Source: Stutzerimonas stutzeri
GTDB lineage: Bacteria > Pseudomonadota > Gammaproteobacteria > Pseudomonadales > Pseudomonadaceae
DNA: 64,000 nucleotides
Direction of reading: 5' to 3'
Assembly (NCBI GenBank): GCA_002345575.1
Contig: DDVX01000004.1
Span: forward strand, 240,912 to 304,911
Shown: one piece after another, positions 1 through 9,634 of the stretch
Layout of the letters: the number at the start of each line of letters is the position of its first letter
Numbering within the stretch: the stretch's first letter is position 1
Program-made: the position numbers and the translations under genes
Notes under the pieces: generated by a model
Database searches by the model: none
What the model saw: only the letters and a program-made list of their open reading frames with translations
What the model was told of the DNA's origin: nothing

Positions 1-214
1 TCCAGCCGGACCACAACCCCAGCGTCGTCACCTGTCCCCAGAGCAGTCCGACGCAGAACAGGCTGGCCAGCCCCAGAAGTACCAGCCAGGCGCACGAACC
101 CTGATAAAGGAGCCGCGTCCCCGTGGTCTGCTGAGCGATGTCTGTGAAGTTGGAAACGGTGCGGTCCTCCCTGGCCGACGGTGCCGCTGGCCTTGCTTGA
201 GCGGGATCAATCAT
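1..214 (-). CDS. Partial membrane protein, N-terminal part only
   Basis: The reading frame begins with ATG at 214 and runs off the left edge without a stop, giving about 71 residues. The first 37 residues are polar. A hydrophobic segment follows at about 38-60 (Trp-Leu-Val-Leu-Leu-Gly-Leu pattern), so this is the start of an integral membrane protein. It is divergent from uvrD. I see no strong ribosome binding site and cannot assign a family; a small four-helix membrane enzyme is one possibility, without direct support. Confidence 0.5.
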   Translation of the reverse strand, partial: MIDPAQARPAAPSAREDRTVSNFTDIAQQTTGTRLLYQGSCAWLVLLGLASLFCVGLLWGQVTTLGLWSGW

Positions 215-392
215 CAGTTGTTCGGTAATAGTTGTTGTCAGAACCTGAAATCTGCCCGGTTAGGGCAGCGGCGGATAATGGCACGTTGGCAGCCCAAGGC
301 AATAGTCCCCTTCCGACCAATGAATGAGTGCTCATCCCCAAGCGACAGGTGAGCGCAGCGAACCAGGTTCGTTTGCGGATAGAATGGCGCCC

Positions 393-2582
393 ATGTCTGA
401 AGATCTCTCCCTCCTCCTGAACTCCCTCAACGATGCCCAGCGCCAGGCCGTGGCCGCGCCGCTGGGTCGTCAACTGGTCCTCGCTGGCGCCGGCTCGGGC
501 AAGACCCGCGTGCTGGTGCACCGCATTGCCTGGCTCAACCAGGTCGAACGGGCCTCGCTGCATTCGATCCTGTCGGTGACCTTCACCAACAAGGCCGCCG
601 CGGAGATGCGTCAGCGCATCGAGCAGCTCCTGCAGGTCAACCCGCAAGGTATGTGGGTTGGCACATTCCACGGCCTGGCGCACCGGTTGCTTCGCGCCCA
701 CTGGCAGGAAGCGAAGCTGGATCAGAACTTCCAGATCCTCGATTCCGACGACCAGCAGCGCTTGGTCAAGCGGGTGATTCGCGAGCTGGGCTTGGACGAG
801 CAGCGCTGGCCGGCGCGCCAGGCGCAGTGGTGGATCAACGCGCAGAAGGACGAAGGCCTGCGCCCGCAGAACATCCAGGCCGGCGGCGACCTGTTCCTCG
901 CCACGCAACTGAACATTTACGAAGCCTACGAGCAGGCTTGCGCCCGCGCCGGGGTGATCGACTTCTCCGAGCTGCTGCTGCGCGCTTTGGATCTGTGGCG
1001 CAACCATCCTGGCCTGCTGGAGCATTACCAGCGGCGCTTCCGCCACGTGCTGGTGGACGAATTCCAGGACACCAACGCCGTGCAGTACGCCTGGCTGCGC
1101 CTGCTCGCAAAGGGCGGCGAAAGCCTGATGGTGGTCGGCGACGACGATCAGTCGATCTATGGCTGGCGTGGTGCGCGGATCGAGAACCTGCAGCAGTTCA
1201 GTCAGGATTTCGCCGATGCCGAGACCATCCGCCTGGAGCAGAACTACCGCTCCACCGCCTGCATCCTCAAGGCCGCCAACGCGCTGATTGCCAATAACCA
1301 AGGCCGTCTGGGCAAGGAGCTGTGGACCTCTGGTTGTGAGGGCGAGCCCATCAGCCTCTACGCCGCCTTCAACGAGCACGACGAAGCGCGCTATGTGGTG
1401 GAAAGCATCGAGAAGGCCATCCGCGACGGCATGAGCCGCAGCGAGATGGCCATCCTCTACCGCTCCAACGCCCAATCGCGAGTATTGGAAGAGGCACTGC
1501 TGCGCGAGAAGATTCCCTACCGCATCTACGGCGGCCAGCGCTTCTTCGAGCGCGCCGAGATCAAGAACGCCATGGCCTACTTGCGCCTGCTCCAGACCCG
1601 TCACAACGACGCGGCGCTGGAGCGGGTGATCAACCTGCCGGCACGCGGCATTGGCGAAAAGACCGTCGAGGCCCTGCGCCAACTGGCGCGCCAGGAGGAA
1701 ATCTCACTGTGGGCGGCGCTGCATCAGGCAGTCGGCACCAAGGTCGTCTCCGGCCGCGCCGCCAGCGCGCTGAACGGCTTCGTCGAACTGATCGACACGC
1801 TGGCACTGAAGGTCGAGGGTATGCAGCTGCACAATATGGCGCAGCTGGTGATCGAGCAATCCGGTCTGCTGGCCTATCACCGTGATGAGAAAGGTGAGAA
1901 GGCTCAGGCGCGGGTGGAAAACCTCGAGGAACTGGTCTCTGCTGCACGCGCCTTCGACAACTTCAGCGACGAGCAGGAAGACGAGCAGACGCCACTGGCG
2001 GCTTTCCTCGACCACGCCTCGCTGGAGGCCGGCGAACAGCAGGCCGGCGACCACGAAGAAAGCGTGCAGCTGATGACCCTGCACAGCGCCAAGGGCCTGG
2101 AGTTCCCGCTGGTGTTTCTGGTCGGAATGGAGGAAGGCTTGTTTCCGCACAAGATGAGCCTGGAGGAATCCGGCCGTCTGGAAGAAGAGCGCCGCCTGGC
2201 CTACGTCGGCATTACCCGCGCCATGCAGCAGTTGACCATCACCTATGCCGAAACCCGCCGGCTCTACGGCAGCGAGACCTACAACAAGATCTCGCGCTTC
2301 GTGCGGGAAATCCCGCCGGCCCTGATAAGCGAAGTGCGACTGAGCAACACCGTCAGCCGCTCCTTCAATACCCGGGGGATGAGCGGTGCCTCGCTATTCG
2401 ACGGCGCCAGCGTGCCGGATACCCCGTTCAACCTCGGCCAGCACGTGCGCCACTCGCTGTTCGGCGAAGGCACCATCCTCAACTTCGAAGGCTCCGGCGC
2501 ACAGGCGCGGGTGCAGGTAAATTTTGAGGACGAAGGCAGCAAGTGGCTCATGTTGAGTTACGCCAAGCTCGAAGCACTGTAA
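393..2582 (+). CDS. uvrD: DNA helicase II, UvrD (superfamily 1A)
   Basis: ATP-dependent 3'-5' DNA helicase of nucleotide excision repair and methyl-directed mismatch repair, acting in the cytoplasm. The 729 residues match the family length (about 720). Visible motifs: Q motif near residues 12-20 (LNDAQRQAV), Walker A GAGSGKT near 32-38, motif II VDEFQDTN, GDDDQSIYGWRGA, and the C-terminal LHSAKGLEF and VGITRA motifs. The last 45 residues form the Tudor-like tail ending YAKLEAL. The start at 393 is chosen because conserved helicase sequence begins there; an upstream in-frame ATG at 324 would add 23 atypical residues. No clear LexA box was found upstream. Confidence 0.96.
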   Translation: MSEDLSLLLNSLNDAQRQAVAAPLGRQLVLAGAGSGKTRVLVHRIAWLNQVERASLHSILSVTFTNKAAAEMRQRIEQLLQVNPQGMWVGTFHGLAHRLLRAHWQEAKLDQNFQILDSDDQQRLVKRVIRELGLDEQRWPARQAQWWINAQKDEGLRPQNIQAGGDLFLATQLNIYEAYEQACARAGVIDFSELLLRALDLWRNHPGLLEHYQRRFRHVLVDEFQDTNAVQYAWLRLLAKGGESLMVVGDDDQSIYGWRGARIENLQQFSQDFADAETIRLEQNYRSTACILKAANALIANNQGRLGKELWTSGCEGEPISLYAAFNEHDEARYVVESIEKAIRDGMSRSEMAILYRSNAQSRVLEEALLREKIPYRIYGGQRFFERAEIKNAMAYLRLLQTRHNDAALERVINLPARGIGEKTVEALRQLARQEEISLWAALHQAVGTKVVSGRAASALNGFVELIDTLALKVEGMQLHNMAQLVIEQSGLLAYHRDEKGEKAQARVENLEELVSAARAFDNFSDEQEDEQTPLAAFLDHASLEAGEQQAGDHEESVQLMTLHSAKGLEFPLVFLVGMEEGLFPHKMSLEESGRLEEERRLAYVGITRAMQQLTITYAETRRLYGSETYNKISRFVREIPPALISEVRLSNTVSRSFNTRGMSGASLFDGASVPDTPFNLGQHVRHSLFGEGTILNFEGSGAQARVQVNFEDEGSKWLMLSYAKLEAL

Positions 2583-2585
2583 GAC

Positions 2586-2610
2586 TGCAGGGCGGGCAAC
2601 TCGCCCTGCA
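2586..2610 (+). terminator. Hairpin after uvrD
   Basis: A perfect 9-bp inverted repeat (TGCAGGGCG / CGCCCTGCA) with a 7-nt loop lies just after the uvrD stop. It lacks a T-run, so it may be a weak terminator or an mRNA 3' end stabiliser. Confidence 0.45.
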
Positions 2611-2659
2611 ACACGACTCTCATACCAAGAACAAAGTCACCAAGGAAAACCAGAGCCCC

Positions 2660-3757
2660 ATGAAACGCCGCTACCTGCTCGCTGCCACCGCGCTGCTCGC
2701 CTCCCTCGGCCTCACCGGCTGCAATGACGACAAAACCGACACCACCGGCCAGCAAACAGCCAGCGAGCCCGTCAAGACCTACAACTGGAAGATGGTCACC
2801 GCCTGGCCAAAAAACTACCCAGGCCTTGGCACTTCCGCCGAGCGTCTGGCCGAGCGCGTCACCACCATGAGCGGCGGCCGCCTGACCATCAAGGTCTACG
2901 CCGCTGGCGAACTGGTGCCGGCACTGGAAGTCTTCGACTCCGTTTCACGCGGCACCGCCGAGCTGGGCCACGGCGCGGCCTATTACTGGAAAGGCAAGGT
3001 GGCCACCGCACAGTTCTTTACCTCGGTGCCCTTCGGCCTGTCCGCCATTGAAATGAACGCCTGGCTGAGCAAGGGCGATGGCCAGAAGTTCTGGGAGGAA
3101 GCCTACGCACCGCACGGAGTCAAACCCATGGTGGTGGGTAACAGCGGCATGCAGATGGGCGGCTGGTACAACAAGGAAATCAACAGCCTGGCTGACCTCA
3201 AGGGGCTGAAGATCCGCATGCCGGGCCTGGGCGGTGAAGTGCTTAGCCGGCTTGGCGCGACCACCGTCAACCTGCCCGGCGGCGAAGTCTTCACGGCGCT
3301 GCAGACCGGCTCAATTGATGCCACCGACTGGGTCAGCCCCTATAACGACCTGGCTTTCGGCCTGCACAAGGCGGCGCGCTACTACTACTATCCCGGCTGG
3401 CAGGAGCCCCAAGCGGTGCTGGAGCTGCTGGTCAACCAGAAGGCCTTCGACACGCTGCCGGAGGATCTGCAGGCGATCCTCACCGAGGCGACCCGCGCCG
3501 CCAGCCGCGACATGCTCGACGACTACACCTACAACAATGCTCTGGCGCTGGATCAGCTCAAGCAGCAAGGCACCCAGCTCAAGCGCTTCCCTGACGAAGT
3601 GCTTGCCGCGATGCGCGAGCAATCGGACCTCGTACTAGGTGAACTGGCCGCGCAGAGCGAACTGAACGGTCGCATCTGGGCCTCGATGAAAGCCTTCCAG
3701 GCGCAGGTCGAGCCGATGCACGAGATCTCCGAAAAGGAGCTGTACAACTGGCGCTGA
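2660..3757 (+). CDS. TRAP transporter substrate-binding lipoprotein (DctP/TakP-like)
   Basis: Extracytoplasmic solute receptor of a TRAP-type transporter, 365 aa. It begins MKRRYLL with a hydrophobic stretch and a lipobox LTGC at about residue 21-24, so it is predicted to be lipid-anchored in the periplasm. The mature part begins with WKMVTAWPKN and contains the AELGHG and GGEVFTALQTGSIDATDW segments typical of DctP-family receptors, closest in style to TakP, which binds 2-oxo acids. The ligand is inferred only. The start at 2660 is preferred over the longer frame from 2543 because of the signal sequence. No DctQ or DctM membrane subunits lie next to it, so it is an orphan receptor here. Confidence 0.85.
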   Translation: MKRRYLLAATALLASLGLTGCNDDKTDTTGQQTASEPVKTYNWKMVTAWPKNYPGLGTSAERLAERVTTMSGGRLTIKVYAAGELVPALEVFDSVSRGTAELGHGAAYYWKGKVATAQFFTSVPFGLSAIEMNAWLSKGDGQKFWEEAYAPHGVKPMVVGNSGMQMGGWYNKEINSLADLKGLKIRMPGLGGEVLSRLGATTVNLPGGEVFTALQTGSIDATDWVSPYNDLAFGLHKAARYYYYPGWQEPQAVLELLVNQKAFDTLPEDLQAILTEATRAASRDMLDDYTYNNALALDQLKQQGTQLKRFPDEVLAAMREQSDLVLGELAAQSELNGRIWASMKAFQAQVEPMHEISEKELYNWR

Positions 3758-3872
3758 ACAGCTGGCCGACTGCCGTTCCGTTAAGCAAAAACCTGAAACA
3801 TTTACCACTGGCGTTGTGTCGCACCCCTGTGCAACATGATGCGCGTACCTTCACCCAACATGGGAACACTTA

Positions 3873-4721
3873 ATGAAATCTGTGCTTAGCCTTTTCATGG
3901 CGCTGTGTCTCAGCCTGACTTTCGCGCTCGACGCCCACGCCAAGCGTTTCGGCGGCGGCAAGAGCTTCGGCTCGGCGCCCAGCCACCAGACCCGCCAGGC
4001 TGCACCTCAGCAACGCAATGATGCCGCTCAGCAGCAAGCCGGCCGTCAGCAACCCGCCGCCGCCAGTGGCGCATCGCGCTGGCTCGGCCCGCTGGCAGGC
4101 CTGGCCGCTGGTGGTCTGCTGGCTTCGATGTTCATGGGGGATGGCTTCGAGGGCATCCAGTTCATGGATATCCTGATCTTCGGTCTGATTGCCTTCGTCA
4201 TCTTCCGCCTGATCGCCTCGCGCCGACGCCAGCAGCAACCCGCTGTGGCCGGCCATGCGCCCATGCAGCGTGAAATGCCGCAGCAGCCGTCGATCTTTGG
4301 TGGCAGCAGCAGTAATGCGGCAGTGGCTGCAGCACCGGCGATCAACGCTCCCGCCTGGTTCAACGAGCAGAGCTTTGTTGGCGCGGCGCGCGAGCATTTC
4401 CTATCGCTGCAGCAGCACTGGGATGCCAACGAAATGGACAAGATCTCTGAGTTCGTCACCCCGCAGCTGCTGGAATTCCTCAAGCGCGAGCGCGCCGAGA
4501 TTGGTGATGCCTACCAGGCGACCTACATCGACGACCTGCAGATCCAGCTCGACGGGGTTGACGATGACGCCGAGAAAACCACCGCCACCCTGACCTTCGT
4601 CGGCGTGTCGAAGACCTCGCGCTTCGACCAGGGTGAGCCCTTCAGCGAAAGCTGGCGCATGGAGCGTCTCCAGGGTGAGAACCAGCCTTGGCTGGTGGCC
4701 GGCATCCGCCAGAACGCCTGA
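3873..4721 (+). CDS. Tim44-like domain membrane protein
   Basis: 282 aa. The N-terminal signal-like sequence (about 1-23, ending DAHA) is followed by a Gly/Gln-rich low-complexity stretch (KRFGGGKSFG, then many Gln and Ala). Hydrophobic segments lie near 70-90 and 95-112. The C-terminal half (about 160-280) has the Tim44-like fold signature: WFNEQSFVGAAREHF, long helices and a mixed beta region. This family is common and conserved in Pseudomonas, but its bacterial function is not established. It ends 18 bp before a clear terminator and appears monocistronic. Confidence 0.8.
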   Translation: MKSVLSLFMALCLSLTFALDAHAKRFGGGKSFGSAPSHQTRQAAPQQRNDAAQQQAGRQQPAAASGASRWLGPLAGLAAGGLLASMFMGDGFEGIQFMDILIFGLIAFVIFRLIASRRRQQQPAVAGHAPMQREMPQQPSIFGGSSSNAAVAAAPAINAPAWFNEQSFVGAAREHFLSLQQHWDANEMDKISEFVTPQLLEFLKRERAEIGDAYQATYIDDLQIQLDGVDDDAEKTTATLTFVGVSKTSRFDQGEPFSESWRMERLQGENQPWLVAGIRQNA

Positions 4722-4738
4722 TTCTTCCTGCCTCACGC

Positions 4739-4768
4739 AAAAGCCCGGACTCTGTTCCGGGCTTTTTT
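4739..4768 (+). terminator. Rho-independent terminator after the Tim44-like gene
   Basis: An 11-bp perfect stem AAAAGCCCGGA / TCCGGGCTTTT with a 6-nt loop, followed by further T residues. Confidence 0.9.
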
Positions 4769-4885
4769 CGTAATGCGTAACACACCTGTAACCCCCGGAT
4801 TAATCCTTTCAGGCGCCGGCGCGTATACAATGGCGTCAAGCGAAGCGCCAGAAGCGCGAAGACTTAGCCTGATAAGGAAGAATCG

Positions 4886-7800
4886 ATGGACATGAACCGT
4901 CGCCAGTTCTTCAAGGTCTGCGGCATAGGCCTTGGAGCGACCAGCATGGCGGCTTTGGGCATGGCGCCCGAGCCAGCATTTGCCGAGTCGATACGGCATT
5001 TCAAACTGACCAACACCAAAGAAACCCGCAACACCTGCCCCTATTGCTCGGTAGGCTGCGGACTGATCCTCTACAGCCGCGGCACCGGCGGCAAGAACGT
5101 CGATCAGCAGATCATCCACGTCGAGGGCGACTCGGATCATCCGGTCAACCGCGGCAGCCTGTGCCCCAAGGGCGCCGGCCTGCTGGACTTCATCAAGAGC
5201 CCCAACCGACTGCAGCACCCGATGGTGCGCAAGCCCGGCTCCAATGAGTGGACCCGCCTATCCTGGGACGAAGCGCTCAATCGCATCGCCCGGTTGATGA
5301 AAGAGGACCGCGACGCCAACTTCGTGCAGCAGAACGCCCAGGGCCAGACAGTCAACCGCTGGACCTCCGTAGGCTTTCTCGCAGCCTCAGCCGCGTCAAA
5401 CGAAACCGGCTACCTGACCCACAAGGTCGTCCGCAACCTCGGCATCGTAGGATTCGATAACCAAGCACGTGTCTGACACGGCCCGACGGTGGCAAGTCTT
5501 GCCCCGACGTACGGCCGTGGCGCCATGACCAACACCTGGACAGATATCGGCAACGCCGACCTCGTCCTGGTAATGGGTGGCAACGCTGCAGAAGCACACC
5601 CTTGCGGATTCCGCTGGGTGACCGAAGCCAAGTCCGAGAACAACGCCCGGCTGATCGTGGTCGATCCACGCTTCACCCGAACCGCCTCGGTGGCAGACTA
5701 TTACGCGCCCATTCGTACCGGGACGGATATCGCGTTCCTGGGCGGCTTGATCAATTACCTGATCGAGAACGACAAGATCCAGCACGAGTACGTGCGCAAC
5801 TACACCGACGTGTCGTTCATCGTCAGCGAAGGCTACAGCTTCGAGGACGGCCTGTTCAGCGGCTACGACGCCGAGAAGCGTACCTACACCGACAAGTCCG
5901 GCTGGACCTACGAGCTAGGCGAGGACGGCTACGCCAAGGTCGACCCGAGCCTGCAGCATCCTCGCTGCGTGTTCCAGCTGATGAAGCAGCACTACAGCCG
6001 CTACACGCCGGAACTGGCCAGCCAGATCTGCGGCACGCCGGTCGATCGCATGCTGAAGATCTGGGAAGAGATCGCCACCTGCTCGACACCGGGCAAGACC
6101 ATGACGATCCTCTACGCCCTGGGCTGGACCCAGCACTCGATTGGCGCACAGATCATCCGCACCGCGGCCATGGTCCAGCTGCTGCTGGGCAACGTCGGCA
6201 TGCCGGGCGGTGGCGTCAACGCGCTGCGTGGTCACTCGAACATCCAAGGTCTGACGGATCTTGGCCTGCTCTCCAACCTGCTGCCGGGCTACCTGACCCT
6301 GGGGCTGGACGCCGAGCAGGATTATTCGACCTACATCGCCAAGCGCTCGCCCAAACCGCTGCGTCCGGGGCAAATGTCCTACTGGCAGAACTACAGCAAG
6401 TTCCACGTCAGCCTGATGAAGGCCTGGTACGGCCCCGCTGCTCGGGCGGAAAACGACTGGTGCTTCGACTACCTGCCCAAGCTGGAATACGGTGGCGCCG
6501 GTTACGACGTGCTGCGCATGTTCGACATGATGTCGCGCGACGAAGTGCACGGCTATTTCTGCCAGGGCTTCAACCCGCTGGCGGCACTGCCGGACAAGAA
6601 CCGCGTGGTCAAATCGCTGGCCCGGCTCAAGTGGCTAGTAGTGATGGACCCGCTGCAGACCGAAACCTCCGAGTTCTGGCGCAATCACGGCGAGTTCAAC
6701 GACGTTGACACCGCCAGCATCCAGACCGAAGTATTTAGCCTGCCGACCACCTGCTTCGCCGAGGAAGACGGCTCGCTGGTCAACAGTACCCGCTGGCTGC
6801 AGTGGCACTGGAAGGCTGCCGACGGTCCGGGTGAGTCGCGTCCTGACATCTGGATCATGTCCGGCCTGTTCACCCGTGTACGCGAGCTGTATCGCACCGA
6901 AGGCGGGGTCTTCCCCGAACCGATCCTCGATCTGCACTGGCCCTACAAGGTGGTCCACGAGCCCTCGGCCGAGGAGCTGGCCAAGGAGTTCAACGGCTAC
7001 GCGGTGTCCGAGGTGGCTGACGCCAACGGTAACCTGGTGGCCCGCCCCGGCCAGCAGCTGGGCGCCTTCAGCCAGCTCAAGGACGACGGCAGCACCGCTT
7101 CGGGCTGCTGGATCTTCTGCGGGTCCTGGACCGAGCAAGGCAACATGATGGCGCGGCGCGATAACAGCGATCCGTATCACATGAAGCAGCACCAGAACTG
7201 GGCCTTCGCCTGGCCGGCGAACCGCCGCATCCTCTACAACCGCGCCTCCGCCGACCCCCAGGGCAAGCCTTGGTCGGAACGCAAGAAGCTGGTCTGGTGG
7301 GACGCAGACGCCAAGGGCTGGGCCGGCACCGACGTGCCGGACTACAACGCTAGCCTCGATCCGGAAGCGGGGATGAATCCGTTCATCATGAACCCCGAGG
7401 GTGTGGCGCGCTTCTTTGCCGTGGACAAGATGGCCGAAGGCCCCTTCCCCGAGCACTACGAGCCGTTCGAGACACCCATCGGCGTCAACCCGATGCACCC
7501 GAAACACCGCAAGGTAACCAGCAACCCGGCCGCGCGCGTGTTCGATTCGGTGTGGGAATCACTAGGCACCGCCGCCGAGTTCCCCTATGCCGGCACCACC
7601 TACCGGTTGACGGAGCATTTCCACTTCTGGACCAAGCACTGCAAGCTGAACTCCATCGCTCAGCCCGAGCAGTTCGTCGAGATCGGCGAGGCGCTGGCCA
7701 GGGAGAAGGGAATCGCTGCCGGCGACCGGGTGCGCGTCAGCTCCAAACGCGGCTTCATCGAGGCGGTAGCGGTGGTCACCAAGCGCATCCGTCCGTTGCA

Positions 7801-7966
7801 GGTCAATGGACAGGTAGTGCACCAGGTAGGCATTCCGCTGCACTGGGGCTTCACCGGCGTGGCAAAACCGGGGCACATCGCCAACACCCTGGTGCCCTAC
7901 ATCGGTGACGGCAACACCCAGACGCCTGAGTCGAAGTCGTTCCTGGTCAACGTGGAGAAGGTGTAA
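4886..7966 (+). CDS. fdnG: Formate dehydrogenase-N alpha subunit, selenoprotein (UGA = Sec197)
   Basis: Periplasmic formate oxidation, the catalytic subunit of the FdnGHI respiratory complex, which passes electrons to quinone. The 1026 residues (E. coli FdnG about 1015) include a Tat signal (RRQFFK at 5-10, cleaved after about 33), [4Fe-4S] ligands C51, C54, C58 and C93, and the molybdopterin dinucleotide domains. The frame is interrupted only by TGA at 5474-5476, read as selenocysteine in the conserved context RV-U-HGPTVASL. A frameshift or pseudogene is unlikely because the frame and homology continue unchanged past the TGA. A purine-rich AAGGAAG lies 8 nt before the ATG. It overlaps fdnH by one base. 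Confidence 0.97.
5477..5519 (+). promoter_or_regulatory. Bacterial SECIS element of fdnG
   Basis: Directly 3' of the UGA. Outer stem CACGGCC (5477-5483) pairs with GGCCGTG (5513-5519). The apical hairpin GGCA (5491-5494) / TGCC (5500-5503) has loop AGTCT. Counting the U of UGA as 1, the bulged U falls at position 17 (5490) and the loop G and U at 23 and 24 (5496-5497), the positions known to be needed for SelB binding in the E. coli elements. Confidence 0.88.
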
Positions 7967-8892
7967 TGGCTACTCAAGACATCATTGCGCGCTCCTCGAC
8001 TACCACGCCGGCTCCCTCGATCCGCCAGGTCGAGCAGGTGGCCAAGCTGATCGACGTGTCCAAGTGCATCGGCTGCAAGGCCTGCCAGGTCGCCTGCTCG
8101 GAATGGAACGAGCTGCGTGACGAGGTGGGCAGCAACCACGGCACCTACGACAACCCCATCGACCTCACCGCTGAAAGCTGGACGGTGATGCGCTTCACCG
8201 AGCACGAGAAGGACGACGGCGACCTGGAATGGCTGATCCGCAAGGACGGCTGCATGCATTGCGCCGAGCCGGGCTGCCTCAAGGCATGCCCGAGCCCCGG
8301 TGCGATCGTGCAGTACGCTAACGGCATCGTCGACTTCAACCAGGACAAATGCATCGGCTGCGGCTATTGCGTCACCGGTTGCCCGTTCAACGTGCCGCGT
8401 ATCTCGGAGCAGGATAAGAAGGCCTACAAGTGCACCCTGTGCAGCGACCGCGTAGCGGTGGGCATGGAGCCGGCCTGCGTGAAGACCTGCCCGACCAGCG
8501 CCATCGTGTTCGGTAGCAAGGACGACATGCAGCGCCACGCCGACGAGCGCATCGCGGACCTGAAGTCGCGCGGCTTCGAGAACGCCGGCCTCTACGACCC
8601 CGATGGTGTCGGCGGCACCCACGTCATGTACGTGCTGCACCATGCCGACAAGCCTTCGTTGTACTCAGGCCTGCCGGACCAACCGATGATCAGTCCGATG
8701 GTCAGCCTATGGAAAGGCATCACCAAACCCCTGGCCTTGCTGGCCATGGGTGCGGCGGTACTGGGCGGCTTCTTCCACTACGTGCGGGTCGGCCCGCAAC
8801 GCGTCGAGGAAGAGGAGGACGAGCAGCCGGTCAAGCCGGTGGTTCATCAACAGGATCCGGCGGTTCACACCTACGATCCCAAGCAGCCCTGA
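7966..8892 (+). CDS. fdnH: Formate dehydrogenase-N beta subunit (iron-sulfur)
   Basis: Electron-transfer subunit with four [4Fe-4S] clusters, 308 aa. Cys clusters are visible at CIGCKACQVACSEW, CMHCAEPGCLKACP, CIGCGYCVTGCP and CTLCSDR...CVKTCP. A single C-terminal transmembrane helix lies at about 248-270 (PLALLAMGAAVLGG), anchoring the protein with its bulk in the periplasm. It has no Tat signal of its own; the family is co-exported with the alpha subunit. The ATG shares its A with the fdnG stop codon, indicating translational coupling. Confidence 0.96.
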   Translation: MATQDIIARSSTTTPAPSIRQVEQVAKLIDVSKCIGCKACQVACSEWNELRDEVGSNHGTYDNPIDLTAESWTVMRFTEHEKDDGDLEWLIRKDGCMHCAEPGCLKACPSPGAIVQYANGIVDFNQDKCIGCGYCVTGCPFNVPRISEQDKKAYKCTLCSDRVAVGMEPACVKTCPTSAIVFGSKDDMQRHADERIADLKSRGFENAGLYDPDGVGGTHVMYVLHHADKPSLYSGLPDQPMISPMVSLWKGITKPLALLAMGAAVLGGFFHYVRVGPQRVEEEEDEQPVKPVVHQQDPAVHTYDPKQP

Positions 8893-8937
8893 GGCATACC
8901 GGCCCCGTTCGCGCGGGGCCGGTCGAGGACCATCGAC

Positions 8938-9567
8938 ATGAAAAAAGATGAAATCCAGCGTTACAACGCCAATGAGCGCAGCAATCACTGGGCTGTGGCG
9001 ATTCTATTCATCCTGGCGGGCCTGTCCGGCCTGGCGCTATTCCATCCGGCGCTGTTCTGGCTGAGCAACTTGTTTGGCGGCGGTCCCTGGACGCGCATCC
9101 TGCACCCATTTCTGGGCGTGGCGATGTTCGTGCTGTTCCTGGGCCTGGTAGTGCGCTTCTGGAGCGCTAACTACTTCTCCGGTAACGACGGCCTGTGGCT
9201 GAAGAATATCGGCAAGGTGATGCGCAACCAGGAAGACGGCGTGCCGCCCATCGGCAAGTACAACCCCGGTCAGAAGCTGCTGTTCTGGGCGCTGCTGGCG
9301 AGCATGCTGGTGCTGATGGTTTCGGGCATCGTCATCTGGCGCGAGTACTTCAGCCACCTGTTCGGTATCGACGTCATCCGCTTGGCCGCCTTGGCTCACG
9401 CCTTCGCCGCCTTCGTGCTGGTGGTGGCGATCATCGTTCACGTCTACGCGGCGATCTGGATCAAGGGCTCCTTCGGCGCCATGGTATCCGGCAAGGTCAG
9501 CCACCGCTGGGCGCGCAAGCACCACGAGCTTTGGTACCGTGACGTTACCGACCGCAAGCAGGACTGA
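8938..9567 (+). CDS. fdnI: Formate dehydrogenase-N gamma subunit, cytochrome b556
   Basis: Four-helix membrane di-haem cytochrome b that takes electrons from FdnH to quinone, 209 aa. Hydrophobic segments lie near 17-37, 55-75, 115-135 and 150-172. His residues in ERSNHWAVAI, ILHPFLGV, LAHAFAAFV and IVHVYAAIW fit the haem ligands. It lies 45 nt after fdnH in the same operon. Confidence 0.95.
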   Translation: MKKDEIQRYNANERSNHWAVAILFILAGLSGLALFHPALFWLSNLFGGGPWTRILHPFLGVAMFVLFLGLVVRFWSANYFSGNDGLWLKNIGKVMRNQEDGVPPIGKYNPGQKLLFWALLASMLVLMVSGIVIWREYFSHLFGIDVIRLAALAHAFAAFVLVVAIIVHVYAAIWIKGSFGAMVSGKVSHRWARKHHELWYRDVTDRKQD

Positions 9568-9588
9568 TCTAAGCCAATCGCATCACGC

Positions 9589-9618
9589 AGCGCGACCTTA
9601 GAGTCGCGCTTGCTTTTT
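9589..9618 (+). terminator. Hairpin with T-run between fdnI and fdhE
   Basis: An 8-bp stem AGCGCGAC / GTCGCGCT, 6-nt loop, then TGCTTTTT. It could terminate or attenuate fdnGHI transcription and reduce fdhE relative to the structural genes. Confidence 0.7.
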
Positions 9619-9634
9619 CAGGAGGTCACTTTTG

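Noticed and set aside
215..392. LexA box upstream of uvrD
   Set aside because: No CTGT-N8-ACAG match was found in the interval.
207..1682. Open frame of 491 codons opposite uvrD
   Set aside because: Lies antisense to the conserved uvrD frame; composition is the usual GC-rich shadow with no domain.
4886..5476. Truncated or frameshifted formate dehydrogenase gene
   Set aside because: The break is a single in-frame TGA at the conserved selenocysteine site with a fitting SECIS; the frame continues intact to 7966.
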